Shown here: positions 1 to 7,462 of the stretch, in pieces
Layout of the letters: every line of letters starts with the position of its first letter
How positions within the stretch are numbered: the first letter of the stretch is position 1
Assembly (NCBI GenBank): GCA_020735665.1
Contig: CP085928.1
Coordinates: forward strand, 310,001 to 374,000
Length of the DNA stretch: 64,000 bases
Direction of reading: 5' to 3'
From: Lachnospiraceae bacterium GAM79
GTDB lineage: Bacteria; Bacillota; Clostridia; Lachnospirales; Lachnospiraceae
Position numbers and translations under genes: made by a program
The notes under the pieces: model-generated
What the model was told of the DNA's origin: nothing
The model's database searches: none
What the model saw: the letters and a program-made list of their open reading frames with translations, nothing else

Positions 1-2
1 AG

Positions 3-128
3 GCATTGCTTCGGGCTTACAAGACAAAGCGGATATCGAAAAAACGGATCAATGCATCTGTCAAAAGAATTCTCATGATGAAATACCGCCGGGGTCTGAA
101 CGGAAGATTTGCGGTCAGACGCAGATAG
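3..128 (+). other. Left edge: possible C-terminal end of an unidentified gene
   Basis: An open frame enters from the left edge and stops with TAG at 126-128. It would encode about 41 basic residues ending in Arg-rich sequence. Two other frames are also open for part of this stretch, so the reading frame is not certain. I do not recognise the product. In related Firmicutes truA often precedes rplM, but the residues here do not match the usual TruA C-terminus. Between 129 and 200 I see nothing further. Confidence 0.2.
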
Positions 129-201
129 CATATTTGAATGCGAAATGGTAGATGAATGCTGAAAAATAAAGAAAAACGCCTGAAAAAATAAAGAAAGTTT
201 A

Positions 202-230
202 TTGACACACACGGATGAGTATTGTATAAT
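202..230 (+). promoter_or_regulatory. Sigma-A promoter of rplM-rpsI
   Basis: TTGACA at 202-207 and TATAAT at 225-230 are separated by exactly 17 bp, a perfect match to the vegetative consensus. This fits a highly expressed ribosomal protein operon. Transcription would start near 237, leaving a leader of about 100 nt. Confidence 0.9.
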
Positions 231-236
231 GTCCAA

Positions 237-335
237 ATGTGTGAAGTTTAAAGATACGGTGTGAACCAATGCCCCGGTAAACAACGTATTTGAGGATATA
301 CCATATTAATATTTTAGAAAATAATTTAGGAGGTA
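237..335 (+). promoter_or_regulatory. rplM 5' leader, candidate L13 autoregulatory leader
   Basis: About 100 nt separate the promoter from the L13 start. The segment around 238-290 contains GTTTAAAGATACGG and GTGTGAACCAATGCCC, which resemble from memory the Firmicutes L13 leader used for autoregulation by the ribosomal protein. The pairing is not fully resolved by eye. A covariance search with the L13 leader model would decide. Confidence 0.4.
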
Positions 336-340
336 CCACG

Positions 341-775
341 ATGAAGAGCTTTATGGCAAGCCCATCAACAATAGAAAGAAAGTGGTATGTAGTTGACGCT
401 ACAGGACATACTTTAGGACGCTTATCATCAGAGATAGCAAGCATTTTAAGAGGAAAGAATAAGCCAACATTTACACCACATATCGATACAGGTGATTATG
501 TAATAGTAGTAAACGCAGACAAGATCAAGGTTACTGGTAAGAAGATGGATCAGAAGATCTACTACAACCACTCAGATTATGTAGGCGGAATGAAAGAGAC
601 TACATTAAAAGAGAAGATGGCTAAGAAGCCAGAGGATGTTATCCGTTTAGCAGTTAAGGGAATGCTTCCAAAGGGACCACTTGGAAGAGACATGATTACA
701 AAGCTTTATGTATACGCTGGACCTGATCATAAGCAGCAGGCTCAGAAGCCAGAAGTTTTAGAGATTAAGTACTAA
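341..775 (+). CDS. rplM: 50S ribosomal protein L13
   Basis: L13 is an early-assembly protein of the large ribosomal subunit that binds 23S rRNA. The 144-residue product has the usual length and the family hallmarks: W-Y-V-V-D-A near the N-terminus, LGRLSSEIA, and the MLPKGPLGR segment in the second half. The ATG at 341 is chosen because AGGAGG at 329-334 is ideally placed. An upstream in-frame ATG at 290 lies in the leader and has no ribosome binding site. rpsI follows 17 bp downstream, the conserved rplM-rpsI pair, under the consensus promoter at 202-230. Confidence 0.97.
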   Translation: MKSFMASPSTIERKWYVVDATGHTLGRLSSEIASILRGKNKPTFTPHIDTGDYVIVVNADKIKVTGKKMDQKIYYNHSDYVGGMKETTLKEKMAKKPEDVIRLAVKGMLPKGPLGRDMITKLYVYAGPDHKQQAQKPEVLEIKY

Positions 776-792
776 GAAGGAGGATATCATCA

Positions 793-1191
793 ATGGCTAA
801 AACAACTAAGTTCTATGGAACAGGAAGAAGAAAAAGCAGTATCGCCAGAGTTTATATCGCTCCAGGTACTGGTAAGATCACAATCAACAAGAAAGATATG
901 GACGAGTACTTCGGACTTGATACACTGAAAGTTATCGTTAAGCAGCCATTAGTTGCTACAGGTACAGATGGTAAGTTCGACGTTATGGTTAACGTAAAGG
1001 GCGGCGGCTTCACAGGTCAGGCCGGTGCTATCAGACATGGTATTTCAAGAGCATTACTTGAGGCTGATTCAGAAGAATACAGACCAATCCTCAAGAAGGC
1101 CGGATACCTTACAAGAGATCCTCGTATGAAGGAAAGAAAGAAGTACGGCTTAAAGGCAGCTCGTCGTGCTCCACAGTTCAGCAAGCGATAA
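793..1191 (+). CDS. rpsI: 30S ribosomal protein S9
   Basis: S9 is a small-subunit protein whose C-terminal tail reaches the P-site tRNA. The 132-residue product starts with [14 protein letters not shown], carries the [19 protein letters not shown] segment, and ends in the invariant basic tail with SKR as last residues. AGAAGGAGG lies just upstream of the ATG. It is the second gene of the rplM operon and is followed by a strong terminator at 1211. Confidence 0.97.
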   Translation: MAKTTKFYGTGRRKSSIARVYIAPGTGKITINKKDMDEYFGLDTLKVIVKQPLVATGTDGKFDVMVNVKGGGFTGQAGAIRHGISRALLEADSEEYRPILKKAGYLTRDPRMKERKKYGLKAARRAPQFSKR

Positions 1192-1210
1192 TTCAAAACA
1201 CGATTTTTGT

Positions 1211-1253
1211 CCCATGGATATTGGAAAAATCCAGTATCTATGGGATTTTTTTA
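1211..1253 (+). terminator. Terminator of the rplM-rpsI operon
   Basis: An inverted repeat (CCCATGGATATTGG and CCAGTATCTATGGG) around an AAAAAT loop is followed by a run of seven T residues at 1245-1251. Confidence 0.9.
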
Positions 1254-1334
1254 TTTCTCAGATTCTATAAAATTGTAAGCATTTTCAACGCATGGTTGAA
1301 TCCCTGCATGAAACTCACTTTTGCGGTTATTGTT

Positions 1335-1362
1335 TTGTACTTGCAAAGTAAACTATTATAAA
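1335..1362 (+). promoter_or_regulatory. Candidate promoter with embedded palindrome before the XRE-PurM gene
   Basis: TTGTAC at 1335-1340 and TATAAA at 1357-1362 are 16 bp apart. Between them lies the palindrome TACTTGCAAAGTA (1338-1350), with 5-bp arms and a 3-bp centre. The size and position suit a Cro/CI-type dimer, so autoregulation by the fused HTH domain downstream is plausible. This is inferred from position only. Confidence 0.4.
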
Positions 1363-1382
1363 ATAAAAACGGAGGTATTTAT

Positions 1383-2633
1383 ATGCTTGACAGTATTAAA
1401 GTTGGAAATTTTATAATGGGAAAACGAAAGAGTCTTGGTATGACGCAACAGCAGTTGGCGGATAAGCTAAAGGTTTCTTTTCAGGCAATTTCAAAATGGG
1501 AAAATGGAACAACTTATCCCAATATTGAGATATTAAGAGATTTGGCAATTGTGTTGGATGTGTCTGTTGATGAAATCCTGGCAGGGAGTGAAAGAGATGC
1601 GGAAGGGTTATCTTACAGTAAGGCGGGAATTGATATAACCTATACTGATACCATTAAAAGAGAGATGGCAAAACATTTGGATACAAAGGATGACCGCGTT
1701 TTAAATGGTCTGGGACCATTTGCTTCTTTATATGATATAAAATTTCAGGAGATTGAAAATCCGGTTCTGGTATTAAAATCTGAAGAACCCGGATCAAAAC
1801 AAAAACTCGCGATAGAGTATGGATATTCAGAATCTATTTGCCATGATATGGTCAATCACTTAGTAAATGATATTGTGGTTATGGGTGCAAAACCGTTGGC
1901 AGTACTTGACACGATTGTTTGTGGAAATGCGGAAGCGGATACAATAAAGACATTGGTTAAGGGTGTTTCAGATGCATGTAAAGAAAATGAATGTTCTCTG
2001 GTAGGTGGGGAAACTTCTATTCAGCCATTGGTTGTTGACCCGGGCGTATATGTACTTACTTCAAGTATTGCTGGAATTGTTGAACGATCAAAGGTAATCG
2101 ATGGTTCCCAGATCAAAGAGGGTGATGCAGTTCTGGCAATTGCATCAAATGGCTTACATACAAATGGATATTCGTTAGTACGGTTATTGATGGACAAAAT
2201 GCCGCAGATAAAACTGGATAAGATAGATGGTTTAACCTTTATAGAGCAGATTATGAAACCACATACACCATACTACAGATCAATCAAAGATTTATTTGAT
2301 AAAGATGTTATACATGGCATGGCGCATATCACTGGCGGTGGTATAGAAGGAAATCTGTGCAGGATAATTCCGGAGGGACTGAGTGCAAAGATCGATCTGC
2401 CGAAAATAAAGATATTAGACATATTTAAGTATATCAGAAATAATGGGAATATCAGTGACGAAGAAATGCTGCGGACGTTTAATTGTGGTGTAGGCTTTAA
2501 TATTGTGACGAATCAAAAAGATAAGGCAGCAGTAATGCATCATGTCAGTCGGTTTTATGATTGCTATGAGATAGGAGTTATAGAATCAGGAGACCGCAAA
2601 GTAAAATTTGAAAACAGGCTTAACTGGCTGTAG
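1383..2633 (+). CDS. XRE-type HTH domain fused to a PurM-like AIR synthase domain
   Basis: The 416-residue product joins two domains. Residues 7-62 form a Cro/CI-type helix-turn-helix (MTQQQLADKLKVSFQAISKW). Residues 77-410 are homologous to phosphoribosylaminoimidazole synthetase PurM: YSKAGIDI, SLVGGETS, GLHTNGYSLVR, AHITGGGIEGN and TFNCGVGF are all in order. The near-invariant DGVGTK nucleotide-loop motif of PurM is replaced by EEPGSK at about 134-139, so normal AIR synthase activity is doubtful. No pur genes are adjacent. GGAGG precedes the ATG. Third positions look more AT-rich than in neighbours. A purine-precursor-sensing regulator is one inference; a decayed enzyme is another. Confidence 0.85.
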   Translation: MLDSIKVGNFIMGKRKSLGMTQQQLADKLKVSFQAISKWENGTTYPNIEILRDLAIVLDVSVDEILAGSERDAEGLSYSKAGIDITYTDTIKREMAKHLDTKDDRVLNGLGPFASLYDIKFQEIENPVLVLKSEEPGSKQKLAIEYGYSESICHDMVNHLVNDIVVMGAKPLAVLDTIVCGNAEADTIKTLVKGVSDACKENECSLVGGETSIQPLVVDPGVYVLTSSIAGIVERSKVIDGSQIKEGDAVLAIASNGLHTNGYSLVRLLMDKMPQIKLDKIDGLTFIEQIMKPHTPYYRSIKDLFDKDVIHGMAHITGGGIEGNLCRIIPEGLSAKIDLPKIKILDIFKYIRNNGNISDEEMLRTFNCGVGFNIVTNQKDKAAVMHHVSRFYDCYEIGVIESGDRKVKFENRLNWL

Positions 2634-2674
2634 TTCTTGGAAAATACAAATTCATAAAAACCATAAGATTACGT

Positions 2675-2703
2675 TTGACTTTATTGTGATAAACTGTTAC
2701 TAT
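2675..2703 (+). promoter_or_regulatory. Promoter of the amino acid ABC operon
   Basis: TTGACT at 2675-2680 and TACTAT at 2698-2703 are 17 bp apart, about 65 bp before the binding-protein start. Confidence 0.6.
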
Positions 2704-2769
2704 GTTATCGTGTTGCGCCAGGAAGGGGCAGGCATATATCTTTTTAATTATATTCAGGAGGAAATAATC

Positions 2770-3561
2770 ATGAAAAAGTTAGTAGCACTGGTTTTAGTAG
2801 CAGTAATGGGACTTTCTATGGTTGGCTGTGGAAAGAAAGATTCATCAAATGACTCAAAGAGTGATCTGGAATACGTAAAGGAAAAGGGAACTTTTGTTGT
2901 TGGTGTTACAGATTTCGCACCAATGGATTACAAAGACGACTCAGGTAACTGGATTGGATTTGATGCAGACATGGCATCCGCATTTGCTGAGAGCATCGGC
3001 GTGAAAGCAGAATTCGTAGAGATAGACTGGGACAACAAGATTATGGAGCTTGATGGTAAGACAATCGACTGTGTATGGAACGGTATGACACTTACAGACG
3101 AGGTTACAAGCTCAATGGCATGTTCTGATGCATACTGCAACAATGCACAGGTAGTAATCGTGCCACAGGACAAGGCAGATCAGTACCAGACAGTAGACAG
3201 CATTAAGGAACTTACATTTGCTGTAGAAGCAGGAAGTGCCGGAGAAGACCAGGCAAAGGAACTTGGACTTAATTATACAGCAGTTAAGGCACAGTCAGAT
3301 GCACTTATGGAAGTTGCAGCAGGAACATCTGATGCAGCAATTATCGATTCCCTTATGGCAGCAGCTATGGTAGGAGAAGGCACAGGCTATGCAAATCTTA
3401 CATATACAGTAGGCCTTAACAGCGAGGAATATGGTGTAGGTTTCAGAAAAGATTCTGATCTTGCAGCAGAGCTTAACAAGTTTTTCAAAGACAGCAAGGC
3501 TGATGGATCTATGGAGAAATGTGCAGAGAAGTACAAGGTACAGGCAGCACTTACAGAGTAA
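2770..3561 (+). CDS. Polar amino acid ABC transporter substrate-binding lipoprotein
   Basis: This 263-residue protein is the extracellular receptor of an amino acid uptake ABC system. A lipoprotein signal peptide ends in SMVGC, so Cys20 is the lipidated residue. The mature part follows the family-3 solute-binding fold: GTFVVGVTDFAPMDY, then IGFDADMASAFAE and the MTLTDE segment. The ATG at 2770 is preceded by AGGAGG at 2757-2762. The longer upstream frame has no signal peptide. Permease and ATPase genes follow directly. Ligand specificity (cystine, glutamine, arginine or other) cannot be read from sequence. Confidence 0.92.
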   Translation: MKKLVALVLVAVMGLSMVGCGKKDSSNDSKSDLEYVKEKGTFVVGVTDFAPMDYKDDSGNWIGFDADMASAFAESIGVKAEFVEIDWDNKIMELDGKTIDCVWNGMTLTDEVTSSMACSDAYCNNAQVVIVPQDKADQYQTVDSIKELTFAVEAGSAGEDQAKELGLNYTAVKAQSDALMEVAAGTSDAAIIDSLMAAAMVGEGTGYANLTYTVGLNSEEYGVGFRKDSDLAAELNKFFKDSKADGSMEKCAEKYKVQAALTE

Positions 3562-3613
3562 TTAACAGACTATAAGACGGTTATTTTGATTATTACTTAG
3601 AGAGAAAATTATT

Positions 3614-4300
3614 ATGGATTTGTTTTTTGAACAGCTCCCAATTGTACTTGGGGCGCTTAATACAGGATTTATTCAAACTTTAAAATTGTTCTTTGTGACC
3701 TTGCTTGGTGCATTTCCACTGGGACTTTTGATAGCATTTGGCTCTATGTCAAAGTTTAAGCCACTCAGCTATCTTATGAAATTTATCGTGTGGATCGTTC
3801 GAGGCACACCTCTGATGATCCAGATGCTTATTATCTATTATTTTCCGGGACTTGTATTCCATAACCCGATTTGGGGTGGTGGCGAAGGCGGAAGATTTGT
3901 GGCAGCATCGGTATCGTTTATCGTGAATTATGCCTGCTATTTTTCAGAGATATATCGTGGAGGAATTCAGGGAATTCCTGTTGGACAGGAGGAAGCAGGT
4001 CTGGTGCTTGGTATGACTCCAAGACAGATATTCTTCAAGGTTAAGCTTCTTCAGATGATAAAGAAGATCGTACCTGCAATGTCCAACGAGATCATTACGC
4101 TGGTTAAGGATACATCACTTGCACGTATCATTGCGTTGCAGGAGATTATCTGGGCAGGACAGGCGTTCATGAAAGGTTCACAGGGAATCTCAGGTGCGAT
4201 ATGGCCATTGTTCTTCTGCGCATTCTATTATCTGATCTGGAATGGTGTACTTACTGTTTTACTTGGAAAATTAGAGAAGAAACTGGATTTCTTCAGATAG
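3614..4300 (+). CDS. Amino acid ABC transporter permease
   Basis: The 228-residue integral membrane protein has several hydrophobic helices and the EAA-type loop that docks on the ATPase (QEEAGLVLGMTPRQIFFKVKL). RGTPLMIQ is the characteristic HisM/GlnP N-terminal motif. It probably works as a homodimer because only one permease is encoded. It lies between the binding protein and the ATPase, 12 bp before the latter. Confidence 0.93.
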   Translation: MDLFFEQLPIVLGALNTGFIQTLKLFFVTLLGAFPLGLLIAFGSMSKFKPLSYLMKFIVWIVRGTPLMIQMLIIYYFPGLVFHNPIWGGGEGGRFVAASVSFIVNYACYFSEIYRGGIQGIPVGQEEAGLVLGMTPRQIFFKVKLLQMIKKIVPAMSNEIITLVKDTSLARIIALQEIIWAGQAFMKGSQGISGAIWPLFFCAFYYLIWNGVLTVLLGKLEKKLDFFR

Positions 4301-4312
4301 AGGAGGAGCTGT

Positions 4313-5092
4313 ATGGCGATATTAGAGGTTGAACATATAAAAAAGAAGTTTGGTAAGACCGATGTACTTAAGGATATCAGCTTCTCATTAGAGCAGGGAG
4401 AGGTTCTGTCGATCATAGGATCATCAGGAAGCGGTAAAACTACATTGCTTCGCTGCCTGAATTTCCTTGAAATGCCGGATAACGGAATTATCCGTGTAAA
4501 TAATGAGATCCTTCTCGATACGGATAAGCCGGAGACACTTAAGGAGTCAGAGGTTCGGAAGAAGCGGTTGCACTTTGGACTGGTGTTTCAGTCATTTAAT
4601 CTGTTCCCACAGTATACAGCACTTCAGAATGTTATGCTGGCAAGAGAGCTTCTGGCAAAGGAAAGACCGGACTATAAGGCAAATAAAAAGAACATACTGG
4701 ATGAGATAAGAGTACAGGGCGAAGATCTTCTGCGCCAGATGGGACTGGGAGACCGGATGAACAATTATCCACATCAGTTATCAGGCGGTCAGTGTCAGCG
4801 AGTTGCGATCGCAAGAGCACTTGCTATGCAACCGGATATCTTGTGTTTTGATGAGCCGACATCAGCTCTTGATCCTGAGCTTACCGGCGAAGTGCTGAAG
4901 GTTCTCAGAAATCTTGCAGAGAAAAAGACAACGATGATAATTGTCACTCATGAGATGGCATTTGCAAGAGACGTGGCAAGTCAGGTTATATTCATGGATG
5001 ATGGATATATACTTGAGCAGGGCAGACCGGAAGAGGTATTTGACAATCCGGAACAGGAACGTACGAAGCAGTTCTTGTCATCATATTCATAA
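4313..5092 (+). CDS. Amino acid ABC transporter ATP-binding protein
   Basis: The 259-residue cytoplasmic ATPase energises the importer encoded upstream. It shows Walker A GSSGSGKTT, Q-loop VFQSFNLFPQ, signature LSGGQCQRVAIARAL, Walker B ILCFDEPTSALD and the switch histidine in VTHEM. A roughly 20-residue insertion rich in charged residues lies between the Q-loop and the signature. GAGGAG precedes the start. The operon ends at the terminator at 5104. Confidence 0.95.
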   Translation: MAILEVEHIKKKFGKTDVLKDISFSLEQGEVLSIIGSSGSGKTTLLRCLNFLEMPDNGIIRVNNEILLDTDKPETLKESEVRKKRLHFGLVFQSFNLFPQYTALQNVMLARELLAKERPDYKANKKNILDEIRVQGEDLLRQMGLGDRMNNYPHQLSGGQCQRVAIARALAMQPDILCFDEPTSALDPELTGEVLKVLRNLAEKKTTMIIVTHEMAFARDVASQVIFMDDGYILEQGRPEEVFDNPEQERTKQFLSSYS

Positions 5093-5103
5093 TTATTTAT
5101 TTG

Positions 5104-5166
5104 ACGCACGACAAATGATTTTATATCCTATAAGAGGAATAAGATTTGTCGTGCGTTATTTTTTGT
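5104..5166 (+). terminator. Terminator of the amino acid ABC operon
   Basis: A 13-bp perfect inverted repeat (ACGCACGACAAAT and ATTTGTCGTGCGT) is followed by TATTTTTTG. Confidence 0.9.
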
Positions 5167-5248
5167 ATCAAAATATTACAGGCAGGAAGTATCGCAGGGT
5201 AAAGACGATAGATAAAAGATGGGAGCGGTTATTTGTGACCGTGAATAG

Positions 5249-6082
5249 ATGAAAATGAAAAAAATACCACACAAAAAGATCCTGATTCTGATGCTTATAA
5301 TCATTATTTTGATTCCGTTTTGTCTGTATCAGAATAAGCATCTGGTAATCACTACATATACATATGAATCAGAAAAGCTTGGTGCGGATCTCGATGGATA
5401 CCGGATCGTACAGATATCGGATCTGCACAATGCTGCATTTGGAAAAGAGAATAAGAAGCTGTTAGAAACCATACGAAGCTGTTCGCCGGATATCATCGTT
5501 ATTACCGGGGATCTGGTGGACTCCAATCATACAAATGTGGAACATGCGGCAGCATTTGTAGAAGAAGCAGTGAAGGTCGCACCGGTATATTATGTGACCG
5601 GTAACCATGAATATTGGCTTGATCCATCGGAAAATGAACAGATGATGCAGGGGATTCTTGCTGCCGGAGCATATGATCTGGATGATGAAGCCGTCCGTAT
5701 TGAGAAAGGGGATTCCTCTTTCCTGTTAGTAGGGTTAGATGATCAGCACTTAAGTGATGAGACATTAAAGAATCTGCTTCAGGAGCAGAAAAATGAATTA
5801 TCCATCGTACTTGCACATGAGCCACAGTACCTTCAGAACTATGCAAATGCCGAAGCTGATCTTGTCTTGACCGGACATGCACATGGAGGACAGATCAGAC
5901 TTCCATTTGTCGGGGGAATCGTTGCACCCGATCAGGGATTTTTACCGGAATACACATCAGGAAAATATAACCGCGCAGATACAGAAATGATAGTCAGCAG
6001 GGGACTTGGCAACAGCATAATTCCGGTTCGCCTGTTCAATTATCCGGAGGTTGTGTGCGTAGAGCTTAGATGTAAAAACTAA
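5249..6082 (+). CDS. Membrane-anchored metallophosphoesterase
   Basis: The 277-residue protein has an N-terminal hydrophobic anchor (about residues 9-24) followed by a calcineurin-like phosphoesterase domain. The binuclear metal motifs are complete: DLHN, GDLVDS, GNHEYW, and GHAHGGQ near residue 210. It resembles the YaeI/YkuE type, whose members act on phospholipid-related or nucleotide substrates at the membrane; the substrate here is unknown. The start is uncertain because ATG occurs at 5249 and 5255 and the ribosome binding site is weak. The response-regulator remnant starts 20 bp downstream. Confidence 0.88.
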   Translation: MKMKKIPHKKILILMLIIIILIPFCLYQNKHLVITTYTYESEKLGADLDGYRIVQISDLHNAAFGKENKKLLETIRSCSPDIIVITGDLVDSNHTNVEHAAAFVEEAVKVAPVYYVTGNHEYWLDPSENEQMMQGILAAGAYDLDDEAVRIEKGDSSFLLVGLDDQHLSDETLKNLLQEQKNELSIVLAHEPQYLQNYANAEADLVLTGHAHGGQIRLPFVGGIVAPDQGFLPEYTSGKYNRADTEMIVSRGLGNSIIPVRLFNYPEVVCVELRCKN

Positions 6083-6101
6083 CGATTTATGGAGAAACAA
6101 T

Positions 6102-6185
6102 ATGCCAAAGCTACTTGTGATTGAAGATGACAGAGAGATCAATCATCTCATCTGTGAATATATGGCGGAAACCGGACAAAGATAA
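6102..6185 (+). pseudogene. Remnant of a response regulator receiver domain (27 codons)
   Basis: ATG at 6102 begins a frame reading PKLLVIEDDREI, the classic first beta strand and acidic pair of a response regulator receiver domain. It then stops with TAA after 27 codons, before the phospho-acceptor aspartate. I could not find the rest of the receiver or a DNA-binding domain in any frame before 6303. The cognate sensor kinase follows intact. This looks like an internal deletion that removed nearly all of the regulator gene. A short translated peptide remains possible. Confidence 0.75.
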
Positions 6186-6302
6186 AGAAATATGACGACC
6201 GGGAATACATAGAAATCATATGTGTTATCATATAATAGCTATAAGAAAAGATGGTTCAATTAGGGTGTTGGATCTTTGATAGCCTGAGGAGAATTTGTAT
6301 AC

Positions 6303-7205
6303 ATGGATAAATGGTATATCATAATTTCAGGACTGTTGCTTTTACTGGCAGCAGTCCTTTTTATACGTTTGATACAATATAAAAGACAGATGCGGATATT
6401 TGCAGCCAAGCTTCAGAAACGCTTGCATGGAGGAGTGGATCAGGAGATCCATGTGGAATATTTTGATCGTGACATCGTAGCTCTTGCAAAAGCGTTAAAT
6501 GATTATTCGGATCAGATCAAGGAGAGAAACCGTGCGCTGGAGCAGGACAGAACCAGACTGAAAAATGTGATCGCAGGCATTTCTCATGATTTCAGAACAC
6601 CCCTTACAGCAGTAAAAGGATATCTGCAGTTGATGAAAAAAGGTGGACGCATAGACGACCGGGATATGGAATATCTGGATATCGCGATCGCAAAGACAGA
6701 GTATCTCCGTGTGTTGTCGGATGCATTTTTTGAGGTATCTTATGCAGAGGCAAAGGATGAAGCCATTGACATCAGGAATATAGATGTGGCAAGAACTTTG
6801 ACAGCACTTGTGCTGGAGCAGTATGAATGGATTCAGGAGTCCGGGATTCAGGCAGCATTTGACATACCGGAAAGTGTAGTCTGGGTTCAGAGCAACGAGA
6901 AAGTGCTGAACCGGATATTTACAAATTTCTTTTCTAATGCCAGAAAATATGCGGATACCAGAATCAGCGTCTGCTTACAACAGGATGCGGACGGAGTATC
7001 CATTACATTCACGAATGACATAGAGGCTGACAATGAGATCGATATCGACCATGTATTTGACGCCTTCTACCGTGGCAATTCCCGCCGGGAGGAAGGCGCA
7101 GGACTTGGTTTATATGTTGTAAAATGCCTGGCCGATAAGCTGGGGCATGTGGTTTCAGCAGAGGTAAAAGATAAGCAGTTTTCGGTAATGCTGCGAATAA
7201 AGTGA
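6303..7205 (+). CDS. Sensor histidine kinase, apparently orphaned
   Basis: The 300-residue kinase has one transmembrane segment (about residues 5-24) and no extracellular sensor domain, then a HAMP-like linker. The dimerisation/phosphoacceptor domain carries ISHDFRTPLTAVKGYL with His95. The catalytic domain has the N-box (NRIFTNFFSNARKYAD, about 203-218) and the GAGLGLYVVK nucleotide lid. All catalytic motifs appear intact. Its upstream partner regulator is reduced to 27 codons, so it either signals to a regulator elsewhere or is decaying. Family resemblance is to small intramembrane-sensing kinases. Confidence 0.9.
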   Translation: MDKWYIIISGLLLLLAAVLFIRLIQYKRQMRIFAAKLQKRLHGGVDQEIHVEYFDRDIVALAKALNDYSDQIKERNRALEQDRTRLKNVIAGISHDFRTPLTAVKGYLQLMKKGGRIDDRDMEYLDIAIAKTEYLRVLSDAFFEVSYAEAKDEAIDIRNIDVARTLTALVLEQYEWIQESGIQAAFDIPESVVWVQSNEKVLNRIFTNFFSNARKYADTRISVCLQQDADGVSITFTNDIEADNEIDIDHVFDAFYRGNSRREEGAGLGLYVVKCLADKLGHVVSAEVKDKQFSVMLRIK

Positions 7206-7288
7206 GTTTTTATACCCTTGCAAATGAAGGCAGGATATGCTATCCTAATCGTACAATTCTATGAGTTGATATTGAAAGGATTAAGATT

Positions 7289-7393
7289 ATGTTCTGGAAA
7301 ATGACAAATCTACAACTGAAAAAAGGTTATACATGTGTTCCTTACGGGGATAGTGCGCCTTTTTTTAGAACAAGTCATATATCAGAACAATGA
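7289..7393 (+). CDS. Leader peptide of the MFS exporter attenuator (34 residues)
   Basis: A 34-codon frame starts with ATG at 7289 behind GAAAGGAT and ends with TGA at 7391. It lies wholly within the leader of the MFS exporter, and its middle (CVPYGDSAPFF) overlaps one strand of the candidate antiterminator. Leader peptides of this size are typical where drug-stalled ribosomes control resistance genes. The peptide sequence itself matches nothing I can name, and its role is inferred from position and from the folding alternatives downstream. Confidence 0.55.
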   Translation: MFWKMTNLQLKKGYTCVPYGDSAPFFRTSHISEQ

Positions 7394-7462
7394 TATAAAA
7401 CGTAATAAAAAAGTACACTATCTCCTTATCCATTTAAGAAAAATAGATAAGGAGATTTTTTT
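7346..7462 (+). promoter_or_regulatory. Transcription attenuator in front of the MFS exporter
   Basis: Two mutually exclusive hairpins can form. Terminator: ATCTCCTTATC (7420-7430) pairs with GATAAGGAGAT (7446-7456), followed by seven T residues (7456-7462) that touch the exporter ATG. Antiterminator: GGGGATAGTG (7346-7355) pairs with CACTATCTCC (7416-7425) with one wobble, which consumes the left terminator arm. The exporter ribosome binding site AAGGAG (7449-7454) lies in the right arm, so translation is masked too. A ribosome stalled in the leader peptide could select the readthrough fold. Confidence 0.7.
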
